NCBI RefSeq assembly: GCF_002240355.1
Contig: NZ_CP016353.1
Location: 3,336,501-3,400,500, forward strand
Length of the DNA: 64,000 bases
Reading direction: 5' to 3'
Origin: Prauserella marina
GTDB lineage: Bacteria > Actinomycetota > Actinomycetes > Mycobacteriales > Pseudonocardiaceae
The notes below the pieces were generated by a model, which was not told the DNA's origin, did no database searches, and worked only from the letters and a program-made list of their open reading frames with translations. Of this stretch, positions 1-8,575 are shown piece after piece. The first letter of the stretch is position 1. Each line of letters opens with the position of its first letter. The position numbers and the translations under genes were made by a program.

Positions 1-1
1 C

Positions 2-244
2 TGGCACAACGAGAGCTTCACCGGCTCGTTCTATCCGAGGGCGATGCGGCCTGGCAGCGTGACGATCGAGTCGAGGATCGGCGAGCGGGTGCTCGGCGAG
101 CTGCGGCGAAGGGGACACGACGTGACGGTGGGGGAGCCGTGGTCGGAAGGCCGCCTGTGCGCGGTCGCCAGGGATCCCGAAACCGGGGTGCTCTCCGCGG
201 GGGCCAACCCGCGCGGCATGCAGGGGTACGCGGCGGGGCGGTGA
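2..244 (+). CDS. ggt: gamma-glutamyltransferase, C-terminal fragment (5' end outside window)
   Basis: Only the last 80 codons are present; the gene runs in from the left edge. The visible part ends in GVLSAGANPRGMQGYAAGR, the usual C-terminus of the small subunit of gamma-glutamyltranspeptidases, which remove or transfer the gamma-glutamyl group of glutathione and related peptides, normally outside the membrane. The catalytic Thr and the autoprocessing site lie upstream, so activity cannot be judged. The downstream gene is convergent. Confidence 0.8.
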   Translation, partial: WHNESFTGSFYPRAMRPGSVTIESRIGERVLGELRRRGHDVTVGEPWSEGRLCAVARDPETGVLSAGANPRGMQGYAAGR

Positions 245-274
245 CCCCCGTGGTGGTGTGACCGGCGACGGGGG
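245..274 (+). terminator. possible hairpin terminator after ggt
   Basis: CCCCCGT (245-251) pairs with ACGGGGG (268-274), a 7-bp GC stem starting at the base after the TGA stop. There is no T-run, which is common in high-GC actinobacteria. Modest support. Confidence 0.4.
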
Positions 275-301
275 CTGTCGCGGTGTGGCGGTTCCGTTGG
301 C

Positions 302-364
302 GTCCCGAGTGCGGATCTCGATGTCCTGGGCGCGGAACTCGGTGTTCTGAGTGCGGATCTCGGC
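302..364 (+). repeat. three tandem 21-bp repeats with core GAGTGCGGATCTCG
   Basis: Three consecutive 21-base units occupy 302-322, 323-343 and 344-364. Units 1 and 3 contain GAGTGCGGATCTCG; unit 2 has GGCGCGGAACTCG at the same place. The array ends 12 bases beyond the stop of the minus-strand TauD-like gene, with the core on the strand pointing into that stop. The same family recurs at 8387-8470, 15558-15578 and 60061-60081. Function unknown. Confidence 0.85.
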
Positions 365-376
365 GTCGTCGGCCGG

Positions 377-1132
377 TCATGGATGGGTGGCCGCGGCCGG
401 TACGGTCCCGGTGAACGTCGACCTGCTCACCACGGCGCGGGATTGCGCTCCGGCACCGGAAACCCGGTGCCAGACCTGCCGGTTGTCCCACCACACCACC
501 GTTCCCGGCTCGCCGCGCAGCCGCACGCCGAAGCCGGGGTCCGCCGCGTGCGCGAACAGGAACCGCAGCAGTCCCGCGCTTTCGGCCCGCGTCCAGCCCT
601 CGAACCTGGTGGTGTAGACCGGGTTGACGAACAACACGCCGCGGCCGGTGACCGGATGGCGCGTCACGACGGGGTGGACCGCCTCGGCTTCGTTGCCGGA
701 TTCCGCCCGGTGCACGGCCCGCAGCCCGCTCAGCGTCCGCCGCAGACCGGGCGAGAGGGCGTCGTGGGCCGCGGTCATGCTCTGCCACGACAGGTCGCAG
801 GCGCTTGCCGTGCTGTGGACGCTGAGCAGGGTCGCTGCCGGCGGAGCCCGCTCATAGCTCGTCTCCACCCGCCAGCCGCGCGCGACGAGTTCCTCACTGG
901 CTCGCCGCACGAGCGCGACGTCACCGATCCTCCTGCTGAGCGCTTCGTGCTGGGTGTGCGTGAGTCGTTGATCCCCGGCGACGAGGACACCGAAAGCGCT
1001 CAGCGCCGCCCTGAGCTTTTCGTAGCCGGCATCCGGTTGCGGCGCGGCGAGGTCGATCTCGCGGATCTGCGCGCCGATCGGGCCGCGCACGCCGTCGAGC
1101 GCGGTGATGGTCAGGCCCGCCGCCTTGGTCAT
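377..1132 (-). CDS. TauD/TfdA-like dioxygenase-fold protein with altered metal site
   Basis: A 251-residue protein resembling Fe(II)/2-oxoglutarate dioxygenases of the TauD family. The ATG at 1132 follows a good GGGGAGG site; an in-frame extension further upstream has no comparable site. The C-terminal half keeps family hallmarks: WWDNRQVWHRVSG with the distal ligand His222, and SRAVVSRSTF with the Arg (237) expected to hold 2-oxoglutarate. At the usual first ligand motif (W-H-x-D) it reads W87-R-V-E90, so the His is Arg and the Asp is Glu. It may be a non-iron or inactive relative, or bind a different cofactor. It stands alone and is convergent with ggt. Confidence 0.65.
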   Translation of the reverse strand: MTKAAGLTITALDGVRGPIGAQIREIDLAAPQPDAGYEKLRAALSAFGVLVAGDQRLTHTQHEALSRRIGDVALVRRASEELVARGWRVETSYERAPPAATLLSVHSTASACDLSWQSMTAAHDALSPGLRRTLSGLRAVHRAESGNEAEAVHPVVTRHPVTGRGVLFVNPVYTTRFEGWTRAESAGLLRFLFAHAADPGFGVRLRGEPGTVVWWDNRQVWHRVSGAGAQSRAVVSRSTFTGTVPAAATHP

Positions 1133-1244
1133 TCGGTGTACCTCCCCGAGATCGACGCCGTCGAGGGCGGTGAAACCGTGACACAACCTAGCCGAGCGCG
1201 GGGCCGCCGGGTGCCGGGCGCGGCTCCGCGGGCAAGGTGGTCCG

Positions 1245-2075
1245 GTGCGAAGACAGCTCCGGCGCCGCGTCACCGTTTCGGCCGTCCTCGGTTGTGTCCT
1301 CGCGGCGTGCTCACCCGCTCCCGCCCCCGACAACGACGTACCTGGCCCCGCGTTTCCGGCTGGTGCGCCGTTCGACTATCAGCTCGGCGGCGGATATCGT
1401 CCGGCGCCAGCCGTGCGGCTGGTCGTGCGGGACAGCACGGCCGAGCCGGCGCCGAATGTCTACAACGTGTGCTACGTCAACGGTTTCCAGACCCAGCCCG
1501 CGCACCGGTCGCTGTGGCTTCGTGAGCATGCCGACCTGGTACTTCGGGACCGGCTCGGCGCACCGGTCGCCGATCCGGAATGGCCGGGCGAACTCGTGCT
1601 CGACACCTCGGGGGAGGACAAGCGGCAGCGCATCGCCACGGTGATCGGCGAGGTCATCGCGGGCTGCGCGCGAGCCGGTTTCGACGCCGTCGAACTGGAC
1701 AACCTGGATTCCTTCACCCGCTCGGCAGGACGATTGAGCGCGGCTGACAACCTCGCGCTCGCCGCCGGTCTGGTGCGCACCGCACACGCCAACGGCCTGC
1801 TCGCCGGGCAGAAGAACGCCGCCGAGCTGAGCGACAGGGCACGCGAAGAAGCGGGGTTCGACTTCGCCGTCGCCGAGGAATGCCTCGCCTACCGGGAATG
1901 CGCCGCCTACACCGAGGTCTACGGCGACCGGGTGATCGACATCGAGTATCCGGACACCCTCGCGGAGCCGTTCGCCGAAGCGTGCGCGCGGGACGACGCC
2001 GTCGCGGCGACGATCCTGCGCGATCGCCCGCTACTGGCACCGGGAGAGCCGAACCACCGGTACGAGGCGTGCTGA
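1245..2075 (+). CDS. secreted GH114-type TIM-barrel lipoprotein
   Basis: This 276-residue product starts at GTG with an Arg-rich n-region, a short hydrophobic stretch and a lipobox LAAC (Cys22), so it should be a membrane-anchored lipoprotein. The mature part resembles the GH114/endo-alpha-1,4-polygalactosaminidase fold: VYNVCYVNGFQT near the start, then GFDAVELDNLDSF and NGLLAGQKNA. Characterised family members act on galactosamine-rich polysaccharide; the substrate here is unknown. Transcribed divergently from the TauD-like gene; the secreted nuclease follows on the same strand after about 95 bases. Confidence 0.65.
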   Translation: MRRQLRRRVTVSAVLGCVLAACSPAPAPDNDVPGPAFPAGAPFDYQLGGGYRPAPAVRLVVRDSTAEPAPNVYNVCYVNGFQTQPAHRSLWLREHADLVLRDRLGAPVADPEWPGELVLDTSGEDKRQRIATVIGEVIAGCARAGFDAVELDNLDSFTRSAGRLSAADNLALAAGLVRTAHANGLLAGQKNAAELSDRAREEAGFDFAVAEECLAYRECAAYTEVYGDRVIDIEYPDTLAEPFAEACARDDAVAATILRDRPLLAPGEPNHRYEAC

Positions 2076-2088
2076 ACACTCCCATCCT

Positions 2089-2105
2089 TCGTCGGTATCC
2101 GACGA
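2089..2105. promoter_or_regulatory. short inverted repeat between lipoprotein and nuclease genes
   Basis: TCGTCGG and CCGACGA are 7-bp complementary arms around three bases, 13 bases after the lipoprotein stop. It could end that transcript or act as an operator for the nuclease gene. Nothing else recognisable lies in 2076-2171 apart from the nuclease ribosome binding site. Confidence 0.35.
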
Positions 2106-2171
2106 GGAATCAATCATGAAAGTCTTTTTCCGACCGCTGGTTCGCCGTGCCGGACTGGGGAGGAAACGTTC

Positions 2172-2960
2172 ATGCGCAAGGCTTTTCGAACCCCGCTCGC
2201 CTCCGCGATCAGTGCCCTGCTCATCGTCGTGGGAGCTCCCGCCGCCGTCACCGCGACGGCGGCGGCCGACGAACTCGACGACTACTACCGGGACGCGCTC
2301 GGCAAAACGGGGCAGGAACTCAAGGACGCGCTCAACGACATCGTCAGCGGCCAGGACGTGCTGACCTACTCCGAGGTGTGGGAGGCACTGAAGGTCACCG
2401 ACGAGGACCCGGCGAACGCCGCGAACGTGCTGCTGCTCTACACCGGCCGCTCACAAAGCAAGGACGGCAACGGCGGCGACGTTGGCGACTGGAACAGGGA
2501 ACACGTATGGGCCAAGTCCCACGGCGACTTCGGCACAGCCCCCGGACCCGGCACCGATCTGCACCATCTGCGCCCCACCGACGTCCAGGTCAACAGCGCG
2601 CGCGGCAACAAGGACTTCGACGACGGTGGCGAGGAATTGGCCGACGCGCCAGGCAACTTCACCGACGACGACTCGTTCGAACCACGCGACGAGGTCAAGG
2701 GCGACGTGGCAAGGATGGTGCTGTACATGGCCGTCCGCTACGAGGGCGAGGACAGCTTCGCCGACCTGGAACCCAACGACGAGGTCGGCAACGGTTCCGC
2801 TCCTTACCACGGCAAAGTGTCCGTACTGCTGGAATGGCACCAACAGGACCCGCCGGACGCGGCGGAACAACGCCGCAACGACGTGATCCACGAGCAATTC
2901 CAGAACAACCGCAACCCGTTCATCGACCACCCGGAATGGGCGGCTTCCATCTACGGTTGA
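2172..2960 (+). CDS. secreted endonuclease I family nuclease
   Basis: A 262-residue protein with a signal peptide (MRK, hydrophobic stretch, cleavage after about residue 32 in TAAADE). The mature part has endonuclease I (EndA/NucM-type, beta-beta-alpha metal) motifs: NREHVW at 108-113, DLHHLRP at 129-135 and NSARGN at 141-146. These give the catalytic His and the metal-binding Asn. Family members are Mg-dependent extracellular nucleases acting on DNA and sometimes RNA. AGGAAACG precedes the ATG. Role probably extracellular nucleic acid use; no immunity gene is evident nearby. Confidence 0.8.
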   Translation: MRKAFRTPLASAISALLIVVGAPAAVTATAAADELDDYYRDALGKTGQELKDALNDIVSGQDVLTYSEVWEALKVTDEDPANAANVLLLYTGRSQSKDGNGGDVGDWNREHVWAKSHGDFGTAPGPGTDLHHLRPTDVQVNSARGNKDFDDGGEELADAPGNFTDDDSFEPRDEVKGDVARMVLYMAVRYEGEDSFADLEPNDEVGNGSAPYHGKVSVLLEWHQQDPPDAAEQRRNDVIHEQFQNNRNPFIDHPEWAASIYG

Positions 2961-3009
2961 CGCCCGCGCCGCTCTGGCCCACCGCGCCCGTCGGGGCCAT
3001 GATGTTGCC

Positions 3010-4203
3010 GTGACGCAACCGCGCGGCAGGTGGGGTCTCGTCGGCTGGTACGCCCTGCTCGGCGCGGCCAACCAATTGCTGTGGCTGAGCTTCGCCTCGG
3101 TGACGACCGTCGCGGCGCGGCGCTACGAGGTCTCGGAGGAGGCCATCGGCAGGTTGGCCGAATTGTTCCCGCTGGTGTTCGTACTGCTGGCGTTGCCGGT
3201 CGGGGCACTGCTGGACCGGCTGCCGAGGGCCGCGCTCGCGGCAGGCGCGGTACTGACGGCGGCCGGTGGTCTCGTGCGGCTGATCGGCGACGACTACGGC
3301 ATGTTGCTCGCCGGTGGCGTGCTCGCCGCGCTTGCCCAGCCGCTCGTGCTCTGCGCGGTGAACAAGGTCGCCTCGGGATACCTCGCTCCGGGACAACGAC
3401 CACTGGGCATCGCCATCGGCACCGCGGGCACGTTCCTCGGCATGATCGCGGCGCTCGGACTGGGCGCCGTGTTCTCGACGGAGGGCGACATTCCCACGCT
3501 GGTGGTCATCGGCGCGGTGTGGTCGGTCGTCGCGGCGGCCGGGGTACTCGCGGGGCTGGTGACCAGGCCACCGTTCGCGGCGGAGCGCGCACCGCTGCCG
3601 TGGCGGGTCGCGCTGCGCCAAGCGGCGGCTGGACGGCGGATGCGCGCACTGTGCGGGGTCGTCTTCCTCGGTTTCGGGGTGTTCATCGCGCTGACGACGT
3701 GGTTGCAGGTGCTGCTGGAACCCGCTGGCGTCGGCGGTGAGGGCACCGGAACGATGCTGGTGACGATGCTGATCACCGGCCTCGTGGCTTCGGTGGTCCT
3801 GCCACCGGTGGTCGCCAGAACCGCGACGCACCGGCGGCTCGTGCGCACGGCCGGCATCGTCACCGCGCTCGCGTGCGTATCGCTCGCACTCGTTCCGGGG
3901 CTCGCGACCGGTTTTATCGCGCTCGTGCCGCTCGGTCTGGTGCTGCTGCCGGCCTTGCCGGTCGTGCTCGAACTGGCCGAGCACACCGACTACCGGGTCA
4001 CCGCCTCCGCGGCGGGGCTCATCTGGCTGTCCGGCAACGCGGGCGGGGTCGTGCTGGCCTTCGCCGCAGGGGCGTTGCACGAGCGGCCAGGTGTGGTCTT
4101 CGCGGGGCTCGCCGTGGTCGCCGCGCTGGCGGTACCACTGGCCGCGTTGATCGGGTCCACCGGTGGCACGGCAACGGAACGGACGAACGGAGCGCGAACG
4201 TGA
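3010..4203 (+). CDS. MFS transporter
   Basis: This is a 397-residue, about 12-helix major facilitator protein with a GTG start. A motif-A-like loop (GALLDRLPRAAL) follows the second helix. Its last four bases overlap the start of the amidase gene (GTGA), so the two are translationally coupled and may act on related compounds, for example uptake of an amide. Substrate cannot be read from the sequence. It lacks obvious similarity to well-known drug exporter subgroups. Confidence 0.75.
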   Translation: MTQPRGRWGLVGWYALLGAANQLLWLSFASVTTVAARRYEVSEEAIGRLAELFPLVFVLLALPVGALLDRLPRAALAAGAVLTAAGGLVRLIGDDYGMLLAGGVLAALAQPLVLCAVNKVASGYLAPGQRPLGIAIGTAGTFLGMIAALGLGAVFSTEGDIPTLVVIGAVWSVVAAAGVLAGLVTRPPFAAERAPLPWRVALRQAAAGRRMRALCGVVFLGFGVFIALTTWLQVLLEPAGVGGEGTGTMLVTMLITGLVASVVLPPVVARTATHRRLVRTAGIVTALACVSLALVPGLATGFIALVPLGLVLLPALPVVLELAEHTDYRVTASAAGLIWLSGNAGGVVLAFAAGALHERPGVVFAGLAVVAALAVPLAALIGSTGGTATERTNGART

Positions 4204-5615
4204 CCGAAGAGGTGTGCCTGTGGACCGCGGTCGAACAGGCGGCGGCGATCCGCGACCGGAGGATCAGCGCGCGCGAACTCGTGCGCGCTCACCTCGATCG
4301 CATCGACCGGATCAACCCCGCCGTCAACGCGATCGTCACCGTGGTTGCCGACAAGGCCATGGACGCGGCGAAGGCGGCCGACGAGAAAACGACGCGCGGC
4401 GAACCCACCGGCCCGCTGCACGGGCTTCCGGTCGCTCACAAGGATCTGCACCTCACGGCGGGGATCCGCACGACGTTCGGCTCACCGTCGATGGCCGGTC
4501 ACATACCCGACGTCGACGATCTCGTGGTGACCAGGCTGCGACATGCCGGTGCGATCACCATCGGCAAGACCAACACCCCGGAATTCGGCGCGGGGTCGCA
4601 CACGTTCAACCCGGTTTTCGGCATCACCCGCAATCCCTACGACCTCGCCCGCACGGCGGGAGGCAGCAGCGGTGGCGCCGCCGCCGCGCTGGCCTGTGGA
4701 CTGCACCCTGTCGCCGACGGAAGCGACATGGGCGGGTCGTTGCGCAACCCCGCCGCCTTCTGCAACGTCGTGGGACTGCGCCCGTCGCTTGGCAGGGTGC
4801 CGAGCTGGCCCTCGACGCTGCCGTGGTCGTCGCTGAGCGTGCAGGGGCCGATGGCGAGAACCGTCACCGACGTCGCGCTGACCCTGTCCGTGCTGGCGGG
4901 ACCGGACGATCGCGATCCGGTGTCGCTGAGCGAAGCGGGCGCGGTGTTCGCCCGGCCGCCGGATCCTGACGTGCGCGGACTGAGGCTTGCCTGGTCGCCC
5001 GATCTCGGTGGCCTCGTCGACGTCGAGGACGAGGTGCTCGACGTTCTCGAACCGAGAATCCGCGTCTTCGAGCGGCTCGGCTGCACCCTCACCCGCGACT
5101 GTCCCGACTTCACCGGCGCCGACGAGGTGTTCCGCGTCCTGCGCGCGTGGCGGTTTCACCACGCCCACGGGCGACTGGCCGCCGAGTGCCCAGAGTTGGT
5201 GAAGGAGACCCTGCGCGACAACGCGGCCTATGGCGGCACACTGTCCGGTTCGGACCTCGCGCGAGCAGAGGAGCGCAGAACCGGACTGTTCCACCGGATG
5301 CGGGAGTTCTTCACCCGCTACGACGCGTTGCTGCTGCCGGTGACGCAAGTGCTGCCATTTCCCGTCGAATGGGAATATCCGTGTGAGGTCGCCGGTGTCG
5401 GCCAGCCGGATTACCTGTCCTGGATGCGATCCTGCTATTTCGTGTCCACAGTGGGCAATCCGGCGCTTTCGGTGCCATCCGGGTTCTCGGTTGGCGGTCT
5501 GCCGGTGGGGTTGCAGATCGTCGGGCCGCATCGCGGCGACCTCACCACGCTGAGAGTGGGGCGTGCGTTCGAAGTGGAGACCGAGTTCTGGCGCCACGCC
5601 CCGCCCCTAACGTGA
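4200..5615 (+). CDS. amidase (amidase signature family)
   Basis: This 471-residue protein has the Ser-cisSer-Lys triad of amidase signature enzymes: Lys81 in PVAHKDLH, the cis-Ser in AGGSSGGAAAA (156-157) and the nucleophile Ser180 in GSDMGGSLRNPAAF. The family hydrolyses amides to acid plus ammonia or amine. The GTG start at 4200 overlaps the upstream MFS stop; the reading frame continues upstream but similarity starts here. No gatB or gatC is adjacent, so it is more likely a catabolic amidase than GatA. Its 3' end overlaps the convergent exporter gene by 9 bases. Confidence 0.85.
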   Translation: MTEEVCLWTAVEQAAAIRDRRISARELVRAHLDRIDRINPAVNAIVTVVADKAMDAAKAADEKTTRGEPTGPLHGLPVAHKDLHLTAGIRTTFGSPSMAGHIPDVDDLVVTRLRHAGAITIGKTNTPEFGAGSHTFNPVFGITRNPYDLARTAGGSSGGAAAALACGLHPVADGSDMGGSLRNPAAFCNVVGLRPSLGRVPSWPSTLPWSSLSVQGPMARTVTDVALTLSVLAGPDDRDPVSLSEAGAVFARPPDPDVRGLRLAWSPDLGGLVDVEDEVLDVLEPRIRVFERLGCTLTRDCPDFTGADEVFRVLRAWRFHHAHGRLAAECPELVKETLRDNAAYGGTLSGSDLARAEERRTGLFHRMREFFTRYDALLLPVTQVLPFPVEWEYPCEVAGVGQPDYLSWMRSCYFVSTVGNPALSVPSGFSVGGLPVGLQIVGPHRGDLTTLRVGRAFEVETEFWRHAPPLT

Positions 5616-6752
5616 TGACCGCGCTGGCAGCGCCGAGGTTGCCGCGACAACCAGCGCGATGCCGACGAGTCCCGCGCTGACCCACAGTGGTGCCCGGTAG
5701 CCGAATCCGCCCGCGATCGCCGCTCCGCCCGCCCACGGGCCGATGGCGGCACCGACGTTGAACGCTGCCGTGGCGAAGGCGCCGCCGAGCTGGGGTGCCT
5801 CGGTCGCCGTGTAGAGCACCTTGGCGATGAGCGTCGAGCCGACGGCGAACGACAGCGTCCCCTGCACGAGGGTCAGCACGACCAGCACGACCAGGTGGTC
5901 GGCCAGCAGGGCGAACACCACCCAGCCTGCGGCCAGTGCCACCGCGCCACCCACCAGCAGCCGGACCGGATCTCCGTCGGCGAGCCTGCCGCTGATCGTG
6001 ACGCCCGCGAACGAGCCGATCCCGAACAGCGCGAGCAGCACGGGAATCCAGCCGCTTCCCAGCCCGGCGACATCGGTGACGATCGGCGCGAGGTAGGTGA
6101 ACGTGCAGAAGGTCGCGCCGTTGACCAGCGCTCCCAGCGCCAGTACGACCAGCAGCCTCGGCTCGCGGAGCGCTCGCAGTTCGCTGAGGGCGCCCTGGGA
6201 CGGTTGCGGCTCGCCGGTCACCGAGCGCAGAACCGCGACCAGCGCGGGCAGGGAGATCAGCACGACGGCCCAGAACGCCGAACGCCAGCCCCAGAGCTGA
6301 CCGAGCACGGCACCCGCCGGTACGCCGACGACGCAGGCGAGAGTGACCCCGCCGAGCAGAACGGCGGTGGCCCGGCCTTTCGCGGTCGGAGCCACGATGC
6401 TGGTGGCGGTCGCCAGAGCAACGGCGAGGAAACCGGCGTTGGCAAGCGCTCCGACGACGCGAGTCACGAGCAGCAGTGCGAAGTCGGTGGTCAGCGCGCC
6501 GACGACGTGCACGGCGAGGAACGTGCCCAGGAAGATCAGCAACGCGCGTCGGCGCGGCCAGCGCAGGCTCACGACGGCCATCAACGGGGCGCCGACGATC
6601 ATCCCCACGGCGAAGGCCGAGGTCAGTGAGCCCGCGGCGGGGATGGACACCGCGAGATCACGAGCGATGCCGGGGACGAGCCCCGACAACATGAACTCCG
6701 AGGTGCCCTGTGCGAACACCGCGAGTCCCAGCAGGTACAGCGCGAACGGCAT
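5607..6752 (-). CDS. DHA1-family MFS exporter, Cmx/chloramphenicol-efflux-like
   Basis: A 381-residue, 12-helix transporter. The N-terminus (LGLAVFAQGTSEFMLSGLVP and AAGSLTSAFAVGMIVGAPLM) closely matches actinobacterial chloramphenicol exporters of the Cmx/CmlR group as I remember them, and the wider AraJ-like subfamily. It would export a small hydrophobic compound by proton antiport. Whether this copy confers chloramphenicol resistance is inference. GGAG lies 7 bases before the ATG. Transcribed away from a 443-base intergenic region that holds a 26-bp palindrome. Confidence 0.75.
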   Translation of the reverse strand: MPFALYLLGLAVFAQGTSEFMLSGLVPGIARDLAVSIPAAGSLTSAFAVGMIVGAPLMAVVSLRWPRRRALLIFLGTFLAVHVVGALTTDFALLLVTRVVGALANAGFLAVALATATSIVAPTAKGRATAVLLGGVTLACVVGVPAGAVLGQLWGWRSAFWAVVLISLPALVAVLRSVTGEPQPSQGALSELRALREPRLLVVLALGALVNGATFCTFTYLAPIVTDVAGLGSGWIPVLLALFGIGSFAGVTISGRLADGDPVRLLVGGAVALAAGWVVFALLADHLVVLVVLTLVQGTLSFAVGSTLIAKVLYTATEAPQLGGAFATAAFNVGAAIGPWAGGAAIAGGFGYRAPLWVSAGLVGIALVVAATSALPARSSR

Positions 6753-7195
6753 GACGAGACTCCAGAATCATCGGGAAGGCAAGCGGCATCGACCGCGCCC
6801 GACCGGCCACAAAGGACGGTTCGGTGCGGTACTGCCGGGAGGAAGCACCATCGCGGCGGGAGGAGATCACGCGGCGATGGGGGAGAGCCCTTGCTTCGAT
6901 GTGCCGATGGCATGACCGGCCGCGGTGGCCCTCATGGGCGCGCGGTCAGGTTCGCGGTCGTTCTCGCGGTAGCCACCGGTGCACACCGGTGGCTAGCGTC
7001 TGGACGCCTCGGGGCTCGACATGCGCCGGAGCCTAACGGCACGAGGAGAAGCCCGTCCAGCCGATAACGCCGAACTGTTCGCGGGCCTCCGGGGTGGTCG
7101 GCCCGCGTCACGAGCTGTCCGGATTCTGAACACCCGGCCGCACCGGTTCCCACTTACCGTCGAGTTCAGGTGACCGGCGATCGAGGAGGCACGAC
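6753..7195. other. 443-base divergent intergenic region
   Basis: This lies between the exporter (leftward) and the luciferase-like gene (rightward). Besides the palindrome at 6970-6995 and the GAGGAGG site before 7196, I see no convincing gene. A 50-codon frame from the ATG at 7020 has no recognisable content. Confidence 0.5.
6970..6995. promoter_or_regulatory. 26-bp inverted repeat, likely operator
   Basis: TAGCCACCGGTG and CACCGGTGGCTA are perfect 12-bp arms around CA. They lie about 220 bases from both divergent starts. The compact symmetry suits a dimeric regulator; the arms would also form a strong hairpin. No regulator gene is adjacent. Confidence 0.5.
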
Positions 7196-8377
7196 ATGTC
7201 CAGGCTGCGGTTCGGGGTGTTCCTGGCTCCCTTCCATCCCGCAGGCGAGAACCCGACCCTTGCCCTGCAACGGGATCTCCGGCTCGTGAGCCATCTCGAC
7301 GACCTTGGCTACGACGAGGCGTGGATCGGGGAGCATCACTCGGCGGGCAGCGAGATCATCGCCTCGCCGGAGATCTTCATCGCCGCGGCAGCCGAGCGCA
7401 CGAAGCGGATCAAACTCGGGACGGGAGTGACCTCGGTCAGCTACCACAACCCGCTGTGGGTCGCGGACAGAATGGTGCTGCTCGATCATCTGACAAGAGG
7501 CCGCAGCATGCTGGGTCTCGGGCCGGGTTCGCTGCCGACCGACTCGGCCATGATCGGGCTCGATCCGACCGACACGCGCGAACTGCTGGACGTCAACCTG
7601 GACATCATCATGCGGTTGCTCGCCGGCGAGACGGTGACCGAGCGGACCAAGACCCACAACCTGGTCGAAGCCAGGCTCCAGTTGCGGCCCTACACCGAAC
7701 CGTGCTTCGACATCGCGGTCGCCGCCGTCGCCTCACCGACGGGGCCTCGTCTGGCCGGCCGCCACGGTATCGGGCTGCTCTCGATCGGCGCGACGCTGAC
7801 CAAGGAGGGGTTCGACGCGCTGGCCCATCACTGGAACGTCGTCACCGAGCGGGCCGCGCACTTCGGCAGGGAGGAGCCGGATCGCTCCGGCTGGCGCCTC
7901 GTCGGGCTCATGCATGTCGCCGAGACCCGCGAGCAGGCTTATCGCGACGTCGAGCACGGGATCGAGCAGTGGTTCCGCTACTTCCAGAAGGTCGCGGCGT
8001 TCCCGCAGATGGCTGTCGAGGGCGGCGATCTCAGGGAGATGATCGACTACGTCAACGAGGCGGGTATCGGCGCGATCGGGACGCCTGAGGATGCCAGGGC
8101 TCAGGTGCAGCGGTTGCGTGAGCAGTCGGGCGGGTTCGGCGCCATGTTGATGCTCAGCCATGAGTGGGCGAATCCCGAGGCGACGCGCCGCTCGTACGAA
8201 CTCATCGCCCAGCACGTGATGCCGAATTTCCAGGGTGGGCCGACGACACACGCGGAGTCGACGCTTCGCGCGAAGCGGGACGCCTCGGACACCAGGGCCG
8301 GGCACGCGCAAGCACAGGTCGCCGCCGTCGACCACATGACGGAGAAGTACGCGAAGGAAGTCGCCGACAGCCGCTGA
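7196..8377 (+). CDS. LLM-class flavin-dependent monooxygenase
   Basis: This 393-residue protein of the bacterial luciferase-like family shows typical features: LRFGVFLAPFHP at the N-terminus, DEAWIGEHHSAG, RIKLGTGVTSVSYHNPL and RGRSMLGLGPGSLPTD. The family uses reduced FMN and oxygen to hydroxylate or cleave small organics; the best overall resemblance is to limonene 1,2-monooxygenase-type members. No flavin reductase gene is adjacent, so FMNH2 would come from elsewhere. GAGGAGG lies 6 bases before the ATG. Four 21-bp repeats begin 9 bases after the stop. Confidence 0.8.
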   Translation: MSRLRFGVFLAPFHPAGENPTLALQRDLRLVSHLDDLGYDEAWIGEHHSAGSEIIASPEIFIAAAAERTKRIKLGTGVTSVSYHNPLWVADRMVLLDHLTRGRSMLGLGPGSLPTDSAMIGLDPTDTRELLDVNLDIIMRLLAGETVTERTKTHNLVEARLQLRPYTEPCFDIAVAAVASPTGPRLAGRHGIGLLSIGATLTKEGFDALAHHWNVVTERAAHFGREEPDRSGWRLVGLMHVAETREQAYRDVEHGIEQWFRYFQKVAAFPQMAVEGGDLREMIDYVNEAGIGAIGTPEDARAQVQRLREQSGGFGAMLMLSHEWANPEATRRSYELIAQHVMPNFQGGPTTHAESTLRAKRDASDTRAGHAQAQVAAVDHMTEKYAKEVADSR

Positions 8378-8386
8378 CACATCGCC

Positions 8387-8470
8387 CGCGAGTCCCCCGT
8401 CCAGGACACCGAGATCCGCACTCGGGCCGTCGAGATCCGCGTCCAGGACGACGAGACCCGCGTTCACGCC
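8387..8470 (-). repeat. four tandem 21-bp repeats, same family as 302-364
   Basis: Units occupy 8387-8407, 8408-8428, 8429-8449 and 8450-8470. On the minus strand the third and second units carry GACGCGGATCTCG and GAGTGCGGATCTCG; the outer units are more diverged. The array starts 9 bases after the luciferase-like stop, with the core strand antisense to that gene, as at the other loci. Confidence 0.85.
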
Positions 8471-8575
8471 AGCGGGACGGTCGCGCCACCACACCGCGAC
8501 CGCGGCACCCGCCTAGGAAACCCTGCCCCGGCTAGGCTGCGTGGTGGAGCACCGACCCGCGAAAGGCGATCCACC

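Noticed and set aside
302-364. Tandem repeats read as a CRISPR array
   Set aside because: Units are contiguous without spacers, only 21 bases, and no cas gene is present.
4200-5615. Amidase as GatA of the tRNA amidotransferase
   Set aside because: No gatC or gatB neighbours, and it is translationally coupled to a transporter.
6658-6870. Possible leader peptide for attenuation of the Cmx-like exporter
   Set aside because: A short minus-strand frame overlaps the gene start, but its length, composition and lack of a clear stem do not support an attenuator.
7020-7171. Short plus-strand frame before the luciferase-like gene
   Set aside because: No ribosome site or recognisable content; more likely leader DNA.
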